Assembly (NCBI GenBank): GCA_947379865.1
Contig: CANCOY010000013.1
Span: 1-41,544, forward strand
Length of the DNA: 41,544 nucleotides
From: Acetobacteraceae bacterium
GTDB taxonomy: Bacteria > Pseudomonadota > Alphaproteobacteria > Zavarziniales > Zavarziniaceae
Direction of reading: 5' to 3'
Position numbers and translations under genes: made by a program. Shown in pieces: positions 15,354-22,594 of the stretch. Under the pieces are notes generated by a model. The model had not been told where the DNA came from and made no database searches. It saw only the letters and a program-made list of their open reading frames with translations. Position 1 is the stretch's first letter, and each line of letters begins with the position of its first letter.

Positions 15354-17486
15354 ATGTTCAATATCCATCGCAAGGAAATCATCTGGGCCGGGCGCAAGCT
15401 TGTGCTCGAAACCGGGCGCATCGCCCGCCAGGCCGACGGCGCCGTGCTGGCGACCTATGACGACACGACCGTGCTGTGCACGGCGGTCGCCAACCGTTCG
15501 GTCAAGCAGGGGATCGATTTCTTCCCCCTGACCGTGAATTACCAGGAAAAGACCTATGCCGCGGGCAAGATCCCCGGCGGCTTCTTCAAGCGCGAAGGGC
15601 GCCCGAGCGAGAAGGAGACCCTGGTCTCCCGCCTGATCGACCGCCCGATCCGCCCGCTGTTCGCCAAGGGCTTCCGCAACGAGACCCAGGTCATCGCCAC
15701 GGTGATGAGCCACGATCTCGAGAATGATCCCGATATCGTCGCCGTGGTCGGTTCGTCCGCCGCCCTGACGCTGTCGGGCATTCCCTTCATGGGCCCGATT
15801 GCTGCCGCCCGCGTTGGCTATATCAACGGCGAATACGTGCTGAACCCGCGCCTGGACGAGATGGAGAATTCCAAGCTCGACCTCGTGGTGGCCGGCACCG
15901 TTGATGCCGTGCTGATGGTTGAGTCCGAGGCCAGCGAGCTGACCGAAGACATCATGCTGGGCGCCGTGATGTTTGGTCACCGTGGCATGCAGCCGGTGAT
16001 CCAGGCCATCATCGAACTGGCCGAACTGGCCGCCAAGGACCCGTGGGACATTCCCGTGGATGCCGGGGCCGAGGCCGCCTATGCCAAGGTCAAGGCCGCC
16101 GCCGAAGGCGCCGTGCGCGAGGCCTATGGCGAGCGTGTGAAGCAGGCCCGCGTCGAGAAGCTCTCCAAGGCCAAGAAGGCAGCCGTGGCCGCCCTCGAAG
16201 CCCAGGGTGTTGATCCCCAGAAGGCCGCCGAGGCCTTCAAGGAGCTGGAAAAGGACGTTGTCCGCAACTCCATCCTCGACACCAAGCTGCGCATCGACGG
16301 TCGCGACACCGAGACCGTGCGCCCCATCGTGGCCGAAGTGGGCGTGCTGCCCCGCGTCCATGGCACGGCGCTGTTCACCCGTGGCGAGACCCAGGCGCTG
16401 GTGGCAACCACCCTTGGCACCGGCGATGATGAGCAGTTCATCGACGCGCTCGAGGGCACGTACCGCGAAAACTTCCTGCTGCACTACAACTTCCCCCCGT
16501 ATTCGGTGGGTGAGGCCGGTCGTGTAGGCTTTACGGGCCGTCGCGAAGTCGGCCACGGCAAGCTGGCCTGGCGCGCACTGCGCGCCGTGCTGCCGGGCAA
16601 GGACAAGTTCCCCTACACCATCCGCGTCGTCTCGGAGATCACCGAGTCGAACGGCTCGTCCTCCATGGCGACGGTGTGCGGTGCCTCGCTGTCCATGATG
16701 GACGCGGGCGTTCCCCTGCTGAAGCCGGTGGCGGGCATCGCCATGGGCCTGATCAAGGAAGAGGGCCGCTTTGCCGTGCTCTCCGACATCCTTGGCGACG
16801 AGGATCACCTCGGCGACATGGACTTCAAGGTGGCGGGCACGGATGCCGGCATCACCTCGCTCCAGATGGACATCAAGATCACCGGCATCACCGAGGAGAT
16901 CATGCGTGTCGCTCTGGACCAGGCGAAGGGTGGCCGCGTGCACATCCTTGGCGAAATGGCCAAGGCCCTGTCCGGTTCGCGTGGCGAGCTGAACGCCTAT
17001 GCCCCCCGGATCGAGACGATCCAGGTTCCCAAGGACAAGATCCGCGAAGTGATCGGCACGGGCGGCAAGGTCGTGCGCGAGATCGTCGAGAAGACCGGCG
17101 CCAAGATCGACATCGGTGACGATGGGACGATCAAGGTCTCGGCCTCGGATCTTGAAGTGATCAATGCGGCGATCAAGTGGATCCAGGGCATTGTCGCCGA
17201 AGCCGAGGTGGGCAAGGTCTATGACGGCAAGGTCGTGAAGGTTGTCGATTTCGGCGCCTTCGTGAACTTCATCGGGAACAAGGACGGTCTCGTCCACATT
17301 TCCGAGCTGGCCGCCCAGCGCGTCGCCAAGGTGAGCGATGTGGTGGCTGAAGGCCAGGCCGTGAAGGTCAAGGTCCTTGGCATCGACGATCGCGGCAAGA
17401 TCCGCCTTTCCATGCGGGTCGTGGATCAGGCGACTGGCGGCGAGATTGCCGACACGCGTGAAAAGCGCGAACGCGCCGAAGACTGA
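15354..17486 (+). CDS. pnp: Polyribonucleotide nucleotidyltransferase (PNPase)
   Basis: Phosphorolytic 3'-5' exoribonuclease of the RNA degradosome. The frame is open from 15171, but ATG 15354 has GGGAAG upstream and gives the canonical MFNIHRKEIIWAGRKLVLET. Two RNase PH-like domains are present (KREGRPSEKETLVSRLIDRP in the first; FTGRREVGHGKLAWRAL and SEITESNGSSSMATVCGASL in the second), joined by an alpha-helical linker. A KH domain (IREVIGTGGKVVREI, from ~563) and an S1 domain (GKVYDGKVVKVVDFGAFVNF, from ~620) follow. Length 710 residues, normal. It is probably autoregulated through the upstream hairpin. Confidence 0.98.
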   Translation: MFNIHRKEIIWAGRKLVLETGRIARQADGAVLATYDDTTVLCTAVANRSVKQGIDFFPLTVNYQEKTYAAGKIPGGFFKREGRPSEKETLVSRLIDRPIRPLFAKGFRNETQVIATVMSHDLENDPDIVAVVGSSAALTLSGIPFMGPIAAARVGYINGEYVLNPRLDEMENSKLDLVVAGTVDAVLMVESEASELTEDIMLGAVMFGHRGMQPVIQAIIELAELAAKDPWDIPVDAGAEAAYAKVKAAAEGAVREAYGERVKQARVEKLSKAKKAAVAALEAQGVDPQKAAEAFKELEKDVVRNSILDTKLRIDGRDTETVRPIVAEVGVLPRVHGTALFTRGETQALVATTLGTGDDEQFIDALEGTYRENFLLHYNFPPYSVGEAGRVGFTGRREVGHGKLAWRALRAVLPGKDKFPYTIRVVSEITESNGSSSMATVCGASLSMMDAGVPLLKPVAGIAMGLIKEEGRFAVLSDILGDEDHLGDMDFKVAGTDAGITSLQMDIKITGITEEIMRVALDQAKGGRVHILGEMAKALSGSRGELNAYAPRIETIQVPKDKIREVIGTGGKVVREIVEKTGAKIDIGDDGTIKVSASDLEVINAAIKWIQGIVAEAEVGKVYDGKVVKVVDFGAFVNFIGNKDGLVHISELAAQRVAKVSDVVAEGQAVKVKVLGIDDRGKIRLSMRVVDQATGGEIADTREKRERAED

Positions 17487-17509
17487 GCAAGTCCGGGCAC
17501 CATCATGCC

Positions 17510-17533
17510 GGCCACCCTCAATTGAGGGTGGCC
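17510..17533 (+). terminator. Perfect 24-bp palindrome after pnp
   Basis: GGCCACCCTCAA (17510-17521) is followed directly by its reverse complement TTGAGGGTGGCC (17522-17533). It starts 23 bases after the pnp stop, so as RNA it would form a strong hairpin at the operon end. No T-tract follows, so termination may need Rho or it may protect the 3' end. Confidence 0.6.
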
Positions 17534-17550
17534 GATATGACGTATATAGT
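17522..17550 (+). promoter_or_regulatory. Possible promoter of the flavin oxidoreductase gene
   Basis: TTGAGG (17522-17527) and TATAGT (17545-17550) are 17 bases apart, about 117 bases before the next start codon. The -35 box lies within the right arm of the palindrome. Confidence 0.4.
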
Positions 17551-17666
17551 CGTGTTCAACAGGTGGGCGGGGCTCTGCAAGGGGCCGGCGTTCCGCTCAA
17601 GAATCAAGCCGCTGCGGGTTCCGTGATGTTCGGGATCCGCCTCGCGGATAATACCCCGGGATCGTC

Positions 17667-19064
17667 ATGAAAGCGTTGAACGCCATCCGCATGGGCAACC
17701 GTGAAGTTCTGCCCCTTCTCGAAGGGGGCAAGGGCGTCGCGGTGAGCGATGGCGGCAGCGCTGGGGCCTGGGCTGCGGCGGGCGGCATCGGCACGGTCTC
17801 AGCCGTCAATGCCGATTCCTATGATGCCGACGGCAAGGTCATCCCCCAGATCTATCATGGCAAGACCCGGCGTGAGCGGCACGAGGAACTGGTGCGCTAC
17901 GCCATTGATGGTGGCATCACCCAGGTTCGCCGCGCCCATGACATCCGCGGTGGCAATGGCCGCCTGCACATCAATGTGCTGTGGGAAATGGGCGGTGCCG
18001 AACGGGTGCTTGAGGGCGTTCTCGACGGGGCCAAGGGCCTGGTGGATGGCGTGACCTGTGGCGCCGGCATGCCCTATCGCCTGTCGGAAATCGCCTCGCG
18101 CCATGGCGTGCATTACTATCCCATCATCTCCTCGGCGCGCGCCTTCCGCGCCTTGTGGAAGCGGGCCTATCACAAGCATGGCGAGATGCTGGGCGGCGTG
18201 GTCTATGAGGACCCGTGGCTGGCCGGCGGCCATAATGGCCTGTCCAATTCCGAAGACCCGCTGAAGCCCGAAGATCCCTATCCCCGCCTGGCTGACCTGC
18301 GCAAGACCATGAACGAAGTGGGGCTGAACCATGTCCCCGTGATCATGGCCGGTGGCGTCTGGTGCCTGCGCGAGTGGGAGCATTATCTCGACAATCCCGA
18401 GATCGGCCCCATCATCTTCCAGTTCGGCACGCGCCCCCTGCTGACCCAGGAAAGCCCCATTCCCCAGGTCTGGAAGGATCGCCTGCCGCAGCTGGTGCCG
18501 GGCGATGTGCTGCTGCACCGCTTCAGCCCCACCGGCTTCTATTCCTCGGCCGTCCACAACAGTTTCCTGCGTGAACTGGAAGGTCGCACCGAGCGGCAGA
18601 TTGCCTATTCCACCAGCCCCGTGGGCGAGCATACGGCGGCGCTGGCCGTGGGCGCCCGTGGCCGTGCGGTCTATGTGACGCCCACGGACAAGGCCTCGGC
18701 CGAAGCCTGGATGGCCGCCGGCCAGACCGATGCCCTGCGCACCCCCGACCAGACCCTGGTCTTTGTGAGCGGTGAGAAGGCCAACGAGATTCTGCTCGAC
18801 CAGATCAATTGCATGGGCTGCCTGTCCTCGTGCCGGTTTTCCAACTGGTCCCAGGACGAAGAGGGCAGCACCGGCAAGAAGGCTGACCCGCGCAGCTTCT
18901 GCATCCAGAAGACCCTGCAGGACATCGCCCATGGCGGCCCGCTGGACGAGAACCTGATGTTTGCCGGTCACGCCGCCTACCGCTTTGGCCAGGATCCGTT
19001 CTATTCAAACGGCTTTGTGCCGACCGTGCGCCAGCTGGTGGAGCGTCTGCAGACCGGCGATTAG
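17667..19064 (+). CDS. NAD(P)H-dependent flavin oxidoreductase (nitronate monooxygenase family) with C-terminal Cys cluster
   Basis: FMN-dependent TIM-barrel enzyme related to nitronate monooxygenases and IMP-dehydrogenase-like flavoproteins; 465 residues, longer than the ~320-380 of classical members. The barrel shows GVAVSDGGSAGAWAAAGGIG near the N-terminus, GVTCGAGMP, PIISSARAFRALW, the GGHNG active-site type motif, and VPVIMAGGVW with IIFQFGTRPLLTQES for phosphate binding. The extra C-terminal part has INCMGCLSSC and a later SFCIQK, four cysteines that could bind a metal or Fe-S cluster. The substrate is not predictable. It is followed by irr, 117 bases downstream. Confidence 0.82.
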   Translation: MKALNAIRMGNREVLPLLEGGKGVAVSDGGSAGAWAAAGGIGTVSAVNADSYDADGKVIPQIYHGKTRRERHEELVRYAIDGGITQVRRAHDIRGGNGRLHINVLWEMGGAERVLEGVLDGAKGLVDGVTCGAGMPYRLSEIASRHGVHYYPIISSARAFRALWKRAYHKHGEMLGGVVYEDPWLAGGHNGLSNSEDPLKPEDPYPRLADLRKTMNEVGLNHVPVIMAGGVWCLREWEHYLDNPEIGPIIFQFGTRPLLTQESPIPQVWKDRLPQLVPGDVLLHRFSPTGFYSSAVHNSFLRELEGRTERQIAYSTSPVGEHTAALAVGARGRAVYVTPTDKASAEAWMAAGQTDALRTPDQTLVFVSGEKANEILLDQINCMGCLSSCRFSNWSQDEEGSTGKKADPRSFCIQKTLQDIAHGGPLDENLMFAGHAAYRFGQDPFYSNGFVPTVRQLVERLQTGD

Positions 19065-19118
19065 GCCGGTTTGGCAGGGGCGTGTGACAATCCGACTTGA
19101 CATCGGGCCTGTCACGGA

Positions 19119-19141
19119 CAATCTCAGAGACCATGAGATTG
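19119..19141 (+). promoter_or_regulatory. Inverted repeat upstream of irr, possible operator
   Basis: CAATCTCA (19119-19126) and TGAGATTG (19134-19141) are perfect 8-bp arms separated by seven bases, 40 bases before the irr ATG and downstream of TTGACA (19097-19102), a possible -35 box. It does not look like the rhizobial iron-control element. Confidence 0.4.
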
Positions 19142-19181
19142 CGGCAGCCTGCCGCCCTATACTGAGTTGTCAGCCCGGATC

Positions 19182-19634
19182 ATGAGCCAGATCTTCGACC
19201 GACCCACTGCCCGACCGACCCAGCCCGGGCTGCGCCCGTTTGCCGGCGTCCTGCAGAAGCTGGCGGCGGCCGGCCTGCGCCCCACCCGCCAGCGCCTGGC
19301 CCTGGCCCGGCTGCTGTTTGCCGGCACGGACCGCCATGTGACCGCCGAAGCCCTGCATGACGAGGCAGAGGTGTCTGGCGTGCGGGTCAGCCTTGCCACG
19401 GTCTACAATACCCTGCACCAGTTCACGGCCTCTGGCCTGCTGCGCGAGGTGGTGGTGGATTCCGGGCGGACCTATTTCGATACCAATACTTCCGACCATC
19501 ATCACTTCTTCTTCGAAGCCGATGGCCGTCTGGCCGACATCCCCGGCGACAGCATTGCGCTCGCCCGCCTGCCAGAGGCACCCGCCGGCACCCGAATCGC
19601 CCGGGTTGATGTGATCATCCGCGTGGCTGGTTGA
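19182..19634 (+). CDS. irr: Fur-family iron response regulator Irr
   Basis: Iron/heme-responsive transcriptional regulator of alphaproteobacteria, 150 residues. I start at ATG 19182 (MSQIFDR) rather than TTG 19167. The winged-helix part contains GLRPTRQRLALARLLF and VSLATVYNTLHQFTASGLL; the dimerisation part has FDTNTSDHHHFFFEADGRLA, the triple-His segment typical of Irr. The N-terminal Cys heme-regulatory motif of Bradyrhizobium Irr is absent, as in many relatives, and there are no C-terminal CxxC pairs as in Fur or Zur. It probably controls iron and heme genes elsewhere; none is obvious next to it. Confidence 0.85.
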   Translation: MSQIFDRPTARPTQPGLRPFAGVLQKLAAAGLRPTRQRLALARLLFAGTDRHVTAEALHDEAEVSGVRVSLATVYNTLHQFTASGLLREVVVDSGRTYFDTNTSDHHHFFFEADGRLADIPGDSIALARLPEAPAGTRIARVDVIIRVAG

Positions 19635-19678
19635 CGCGTCACCGGTTGATGGGGGCCGGTTGACGTCATGTCAGTTGA
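19629..19678 (+). repeat. Four GGTTGA-type repeats with ~15-base period after irr
   Basis: GGTTGA at 19629, 19644 and 19658 and AGTTGA at 19673 are spaced 15, 14 and 15 bases. The first includes the irr stop codon. The interval also contains the short palindromes TGACGCGTCA (19632-19641) and TGACGTCA (19661-19668). It may be an eroded tandem duplication or a protein-binding array ahead of the crotonase gene. Confidence 0.5.
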
Positions 19679-19744
19679 CGGGGGGCGGGCCTGCCCGCAC
19701 CTTTCTCCCATGACCGGAATGCCGGCTGGTTCGGGAGAGGCGCC

Positions 19745-20539
19745 ATGGAATACCAACATCTGCTGATCAGGAAAGAGGGCAAGGTCGACTGGGTCACCAT
19801 GAACCGGCCCGAGTCGCTCAATGCGCTCAATCGCCAACTTGTCGATGAACTGCGCGACTATTTCGGCCGCCTTTACTGGGATACGGAGACGCGCATCGTC
19901 GTCCTCCAGGGTGCCGGCACGGCCTTCTCCGCCGGTCTCGACCTGAAGGAACCGCGCCTCGAGGGCAATGGCGGGGTCGCCAATGGCCTGCGCAGCCAGC
20001 GGCGGATTTCCGAAATCGTCATGCTGATGCGGCGCTGCCCGCAGCCCATCATCTCGCTCCTCAAGGGGCCGGTATGTGGTGGCGGCTTTGGCTTTGCGCT
20101 GGCGTCGGACGTGCGCATCGGCGGCGAGAGCATGCGCGCCAACTGCGCCTTCATCCGCATCGGCCTGTCGGGCTGCGACATCGGTACCAGCTATTTCCTG
20201 CCCCGCCTGCTGGGCGCCTCGGTGGCGGCCGAACTGCTGATGACCGGGCGCTTCATGAAGGCCGACCGGGCCCTGCGCACGGGCCTTGTCTCCACGGTGG
20301 TCCCCGATGACCAGCTGGAGGCCGAGGCGCGGGTGCTGGTCTCCGAAATGCTCGACACCACGCCGCTGGGCCTGCGCCTGACCAAGGAATGCCTCAACGC
20401 GGCCATTGATGCGGGCTCTCTTGAGGCGGCCATTGCCATGGAAGACCGCAACCAGATCCTGGCGGCGCAGTCGGACGACTTCCGCGAAGGCATCGAGGCC
20501 TTCCTGCAGAAGCGCAAGCCCGTCTATTCCGACCGCTAA
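19745..20539 (+). CDS. Enoyl-CoA hydratase/isomerase (crotonase) family protein
   Basis: CoA-thioester-binding enzyme of the crotonase superfamily, 264 residues, from ATG 19745. The oxyanion-hole segments are present: FSAGLDLKE (61-69) and CGGGFGFAL (111-119). The two glutamates of classical enoyl-CoA hydratase appear replaced: the GGGCEL glutamate aligns with G116, and the second with about F136. D145 in SGCDIGTSYFLPRLLG lies where dienoyl-CoA isomerases carry a catalytic Asp. The reaction may thus be an isomerisation rather than hydration; this is by hand alignment. It precedes a small membrane protein gene by 12 bases. Confidence 0.88.
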   Translation: MEYQHLLIRKEGKVDWVTMNRPESLNALNRQLVDELRDYFGRLYWDTETRIVVLQGAGTAFSAGLDLKEPRLEGNGGVANGLRSQRRISEIVMLMRRCPQPIISLLKGPVCGGGFGFALASDVRIGGESMRANCAFIRIGLSGCDIGTSYFLPRLLGASVAAELLMTGRFMKADRALRTGLVSTVVPDDQLEAEARVLVSEMLDTTPLGLRLTKECLNAAIDAGSLEAAIAMEDRNQILAAQSDDFREGIEAFLQKRKPVYSDR

Positions 20540-20551
20540 AGGGAGCCTGCC

Positions 20552-20791
20552 ATGGGGGATTGGGGTTTTATCGCCATGTGTCTGGTCGGCGGCCTCTATG
20601 GCCTCTGGGAGACATTCCGGGGCCTGCGCTCCGGCACCATGGCGGGCGCCATGACCTTTGCCAGCAAGGGGACCGCCCGGGCCGAACGCCCGGGCACCTT
20701 CTGGCTGCTGACGCTCTGGAACCTGGCCGTGGCCGCCCTGTTCCTCTATTTCGCGCTCACCTTCCTGCTGCGGCCAGCGGCCGGGGGGTGA
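20552..20791 (+). CDS. Small membrane protein, two predicted helices
   Basis: Unrecognised 79-residue protein. ATG 20552 follows AAAGGGAG, a good ribosome site, 12 bases after the crotonase gene, so it is probably its operon partner. It has a hydrophobic segment near residues 5-20, a basic linker (FASKGTARAERPG) and a second membrane helix near 49-72 (FWLLTLWNLAVAALFLYFAL). No catalytic motif is seen. Confidence 0.7.
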   Translation: MGDWGFIAMCLVGGLYGLWETFRGLRSGTMAGAMTFASKGTARAERPGTFWLLTLWNLAVAALFLYFALTFLLRPAAGG

Positions 20792-20882
20792 GGTACTGCT
20801 GGGGCCTAGTTCTGGCTTGACTGCGGTGGCCTAGGGTTTTGGATTGCACGCGAATATGATAATTTTCAAACTACCGAATTGA

Positions 20883-20926
20883 GAAACCCTTGGAGCGCCC
20901 TGAGGGTTTCCCGGGCGCTTGTTTTT
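20883..20926 (+). terminator. Intrinsic terminator with an alternative upstream hairpin
   Basis: AGCGCCC (20894-20900) pairs with GGGCGCT (20913-20919), followed by TGTTTTT, a terminator shape with an inner GGG/CCC stem. A competing perfect hairpin GAAACCCT (20883-20890) with AGGGTTTC (20903-20910) uses part of the same sequence. It ends either the upstream operon or a short leader of the module beginning at 21016. Confidence 0.6.
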
Positions 20927-21015
20927 GGAAACATTGCTCCTTCCGTATCAAGCACCAGGCGATCGTCCGGCGAGTCCGTTCTGGTCGGGTGGGGGAGATG
21001 GCCAAGGAGGATTAT

Positions 21016-21504
21016 ATGCCGCTTCTTGCGCCCGGCAGGCATAACATGTCTTTGGCGCGGATTGAGGCAATGTGCGTGACTGCCTTTCCAGGGAACCAGC
21101 GCAGAGCGTCTCTTTTTCGCCAGTTAGAAGAATTTGTCGCCGCATATGGCGGGGCGGGTATCCGCTGCCAGTTTTGGATCGACGGCAGCTTCCTCACAGA
21201 GAAGCCACATCCGCTCGATCTAGATGTTACCGTCATCATTGAGGCGGATGTGGTAAGCGGTCTCACGGTTGCGCAGAATGACCTTGTGGATCGTACCAAC
21301 GCTGGAGGGGGATATGCCGACGACCTCGACACATTTGCGTTCTTTTGTAAGGGTAGAGGCGATCCCGAATTTTATGATGAGGTCCTCAACCCAGCTATCT
21401 CATGGGGAGAGCAATACGGCAGAGAGCACAATGGGCGGTGGGTAAAGGGGTTCGGGGTGATCAGGCTAGGAGAGTCCAATGTCGGACTACGCATTTGTAG
21501 CTGA
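21016..21504 (+). CDS. Nucleotidyltransferase-fold protein (DUF6932-like)
   Basis: Protein of 162 residues with a nucleotidyltransferase signature: WIDGSFLTEKPHPLDLDVTV, i.e. GS followed by a DxD, as in MNT/pol-beta-type enzymes and the DUF6932 family, preceded by FPGNQRRASLFRQLEEFV. The frame is open from 20890, but ATG 21016 has AAGGAGG at 21004-21010 with ideal spacing; ATG 20998 is an alternative. It overlaps the next gene by 26 bases, so the two are coupled. Base composition is lower in GC than the flanks and the gene looks acquired. Such folds often act as toxins, antitoxins or nucleotide-modifying defence enzymes; which applies here is unknown. Confidence 0.7.
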   Translation: MPLLAPGRHNMSLARIEAMCVTAFPGNQRRASLFRQLEEFVAAYGGAGIRCQFWIDGSFLTEKPHPLDLDVTVIIEADVVSGLTVAQNDLVDRTNAGGGYADDLDTFAFFCKGRGDPEFYDEVLNPAISWGEQYGREHNGRWVKGFGVIRLGESNVGLRICS

Positions 21505-22420
21505 GAAGGCCCGCAAGGCGTTCGACGCAGTGGCCAAATTGGAAGCTGCTATCGAGCGGTCTCCCGAAGACCGCGTGCTGCAGGTCAACCTGGCCGCAAC
21601 CCGCCGCTACGCCGAGCAAACCCGGACCGAGATGGAACAACTGGCGGCTTTCAAACGCATGGAAGTGTGCCAATACCGTTTGATATCTGAACGCTCAAAT
21701 GGGTATTCGCTGGAGCATGTCGCAAAATCACTTCTCAGCTACCAGCAGCTGTTCAGCCAGATTTATGACGCTGTGAATAACGGAAAAAAGTCTCGCGTAG
21801 GCGTTGGCCGCGAGGCTGAGATCGCGAGTGCCTTGGAATTCGGATTCACCTTCAGCGGGTCTTTGGGTGTGATGCTTTTGGCGAGAGGTGAACGTGATTC
21901 GATAGCCGGAAGGCTAGATGCGCCAATTGAGGCATTGTACCAAGTTCTGGAAATAAAAAACCGTGATGACGTAAGAGACATGGCGCAGCGTCTAGGGCGC
22001 GCCGTAATCAAGCGCGTTCACGACTGGTCTGCGGCGAACGTGAAGGGCGGTTTCTCTGCCGATATCTCATGGCGTCGTTCGGATGGTCGGCAATTGGGTC
22101 AGATGGTGCATTCGGGTCAGATGGAGCGGATAGTCGAGTATATCGATGCAGCGACAGACGAAAAGACGCTCAGTGTTAGCATTAAGGGAACCCTTGTGGG
22201 CGCTGATCTGGTTTCAAGAACCTTTCACATTAAACCCCTTGCTGGAGAATCACGCACTGGGCAAATATCTCAAGGAATAATTTTTGAAGATGGGCTCATT
22301 CTTAATAGGCTTTATCAGGCGGAAATAACCGTAACTGAGGCTTATTACTATGCAACAGAACAGAAAACCCAAATCAATGTGCTAAACCAGCTCACCCCAA
22401 TCGATATGCAGCCAACTTGA
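21479..22420 (+). CDS. Unknown protein, partner of the nucleotidyltransferase-fold gene
   Basis: Not recognised. It has 313 residues and ATG 21479 with AGGAGAG upstream, inside the 3' end of the previous gene. The first ~60 residues are charged and helical, likely coiled coil (AFDAVAKLEAAIERSP, RYAEQTRTEMEQLAAF). A middle block reads SRVGVGREAEIASALEFGFT, and the C-terminal half is mixed beta with YYYATEQKTQINVL near the end. No membrane segment or nuclease motif is seen. The overlap and shared composition suggest that it forms a complex with, or is the counterpart of, the nucleotidyltransferase-like protein. Confidence 0.75.
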   Translation: MSDYAFVAEKARKAFDAVAKLEAAIERSPEDRVLQVNLAATRRYAEQTRTEMEQLAAFKRMEVCQYRLISERSNGYSLEHVAKSLLSYQQLFSQIYDAVNNGKKSRVGVGREAEIASALEFGFTFSGSLGVMLLARGERDSIAGRLDAPIEALYQVLEIKNRDDVRDMAQRLGRAVIKRVHDWSAANVKGGFSADISWRRSDGRQLGQMVHSGQMERIVEYIDAATDEKTLSVSIKGTLVGADLVSRTFHIKPLAGESRTGQISQGIIFEDGLILNRLYQAEITVTEAYYYATEQKTQINVLNQLTPIDMQPT

Positions 22421-22485
22421 GCTTGATCACTCGATAATGGCGAGCAGCTCATATAAGCTTTATCAATCGCCACGGGATACGGTAC

Positions 22486-22514
22486 CAAGCCCCCAACCCG
22501 CCCTGCGGGGCTTG
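22486..22514 (+). terminator. Inverted repeat after the accessory module
   Basis: CAAGCCCC (22486-22493) and GGGGCTTG (22507-22514) form perfect 8-bp arms around a 13-base loop, 66 bases after the stop of the unknown gene. There is no T-tract. It may mark the right end of the accessory module. Confidence 0.4.
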
Positions 22515-22594
22515 CAATGCCGCCTGCCTTCGGCCCATTTTCGCTCACGGTTGCTGGCCCCATGGCCGGTGGCGGGCGGTGAGGAAGAACGGTC

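Noticed and set aside
14781..17297. 838-residue minus-strand open frame
   Set aside because: Antisense to rpsO and pnp; Gly/His/Asp-rich shadow with no motif.
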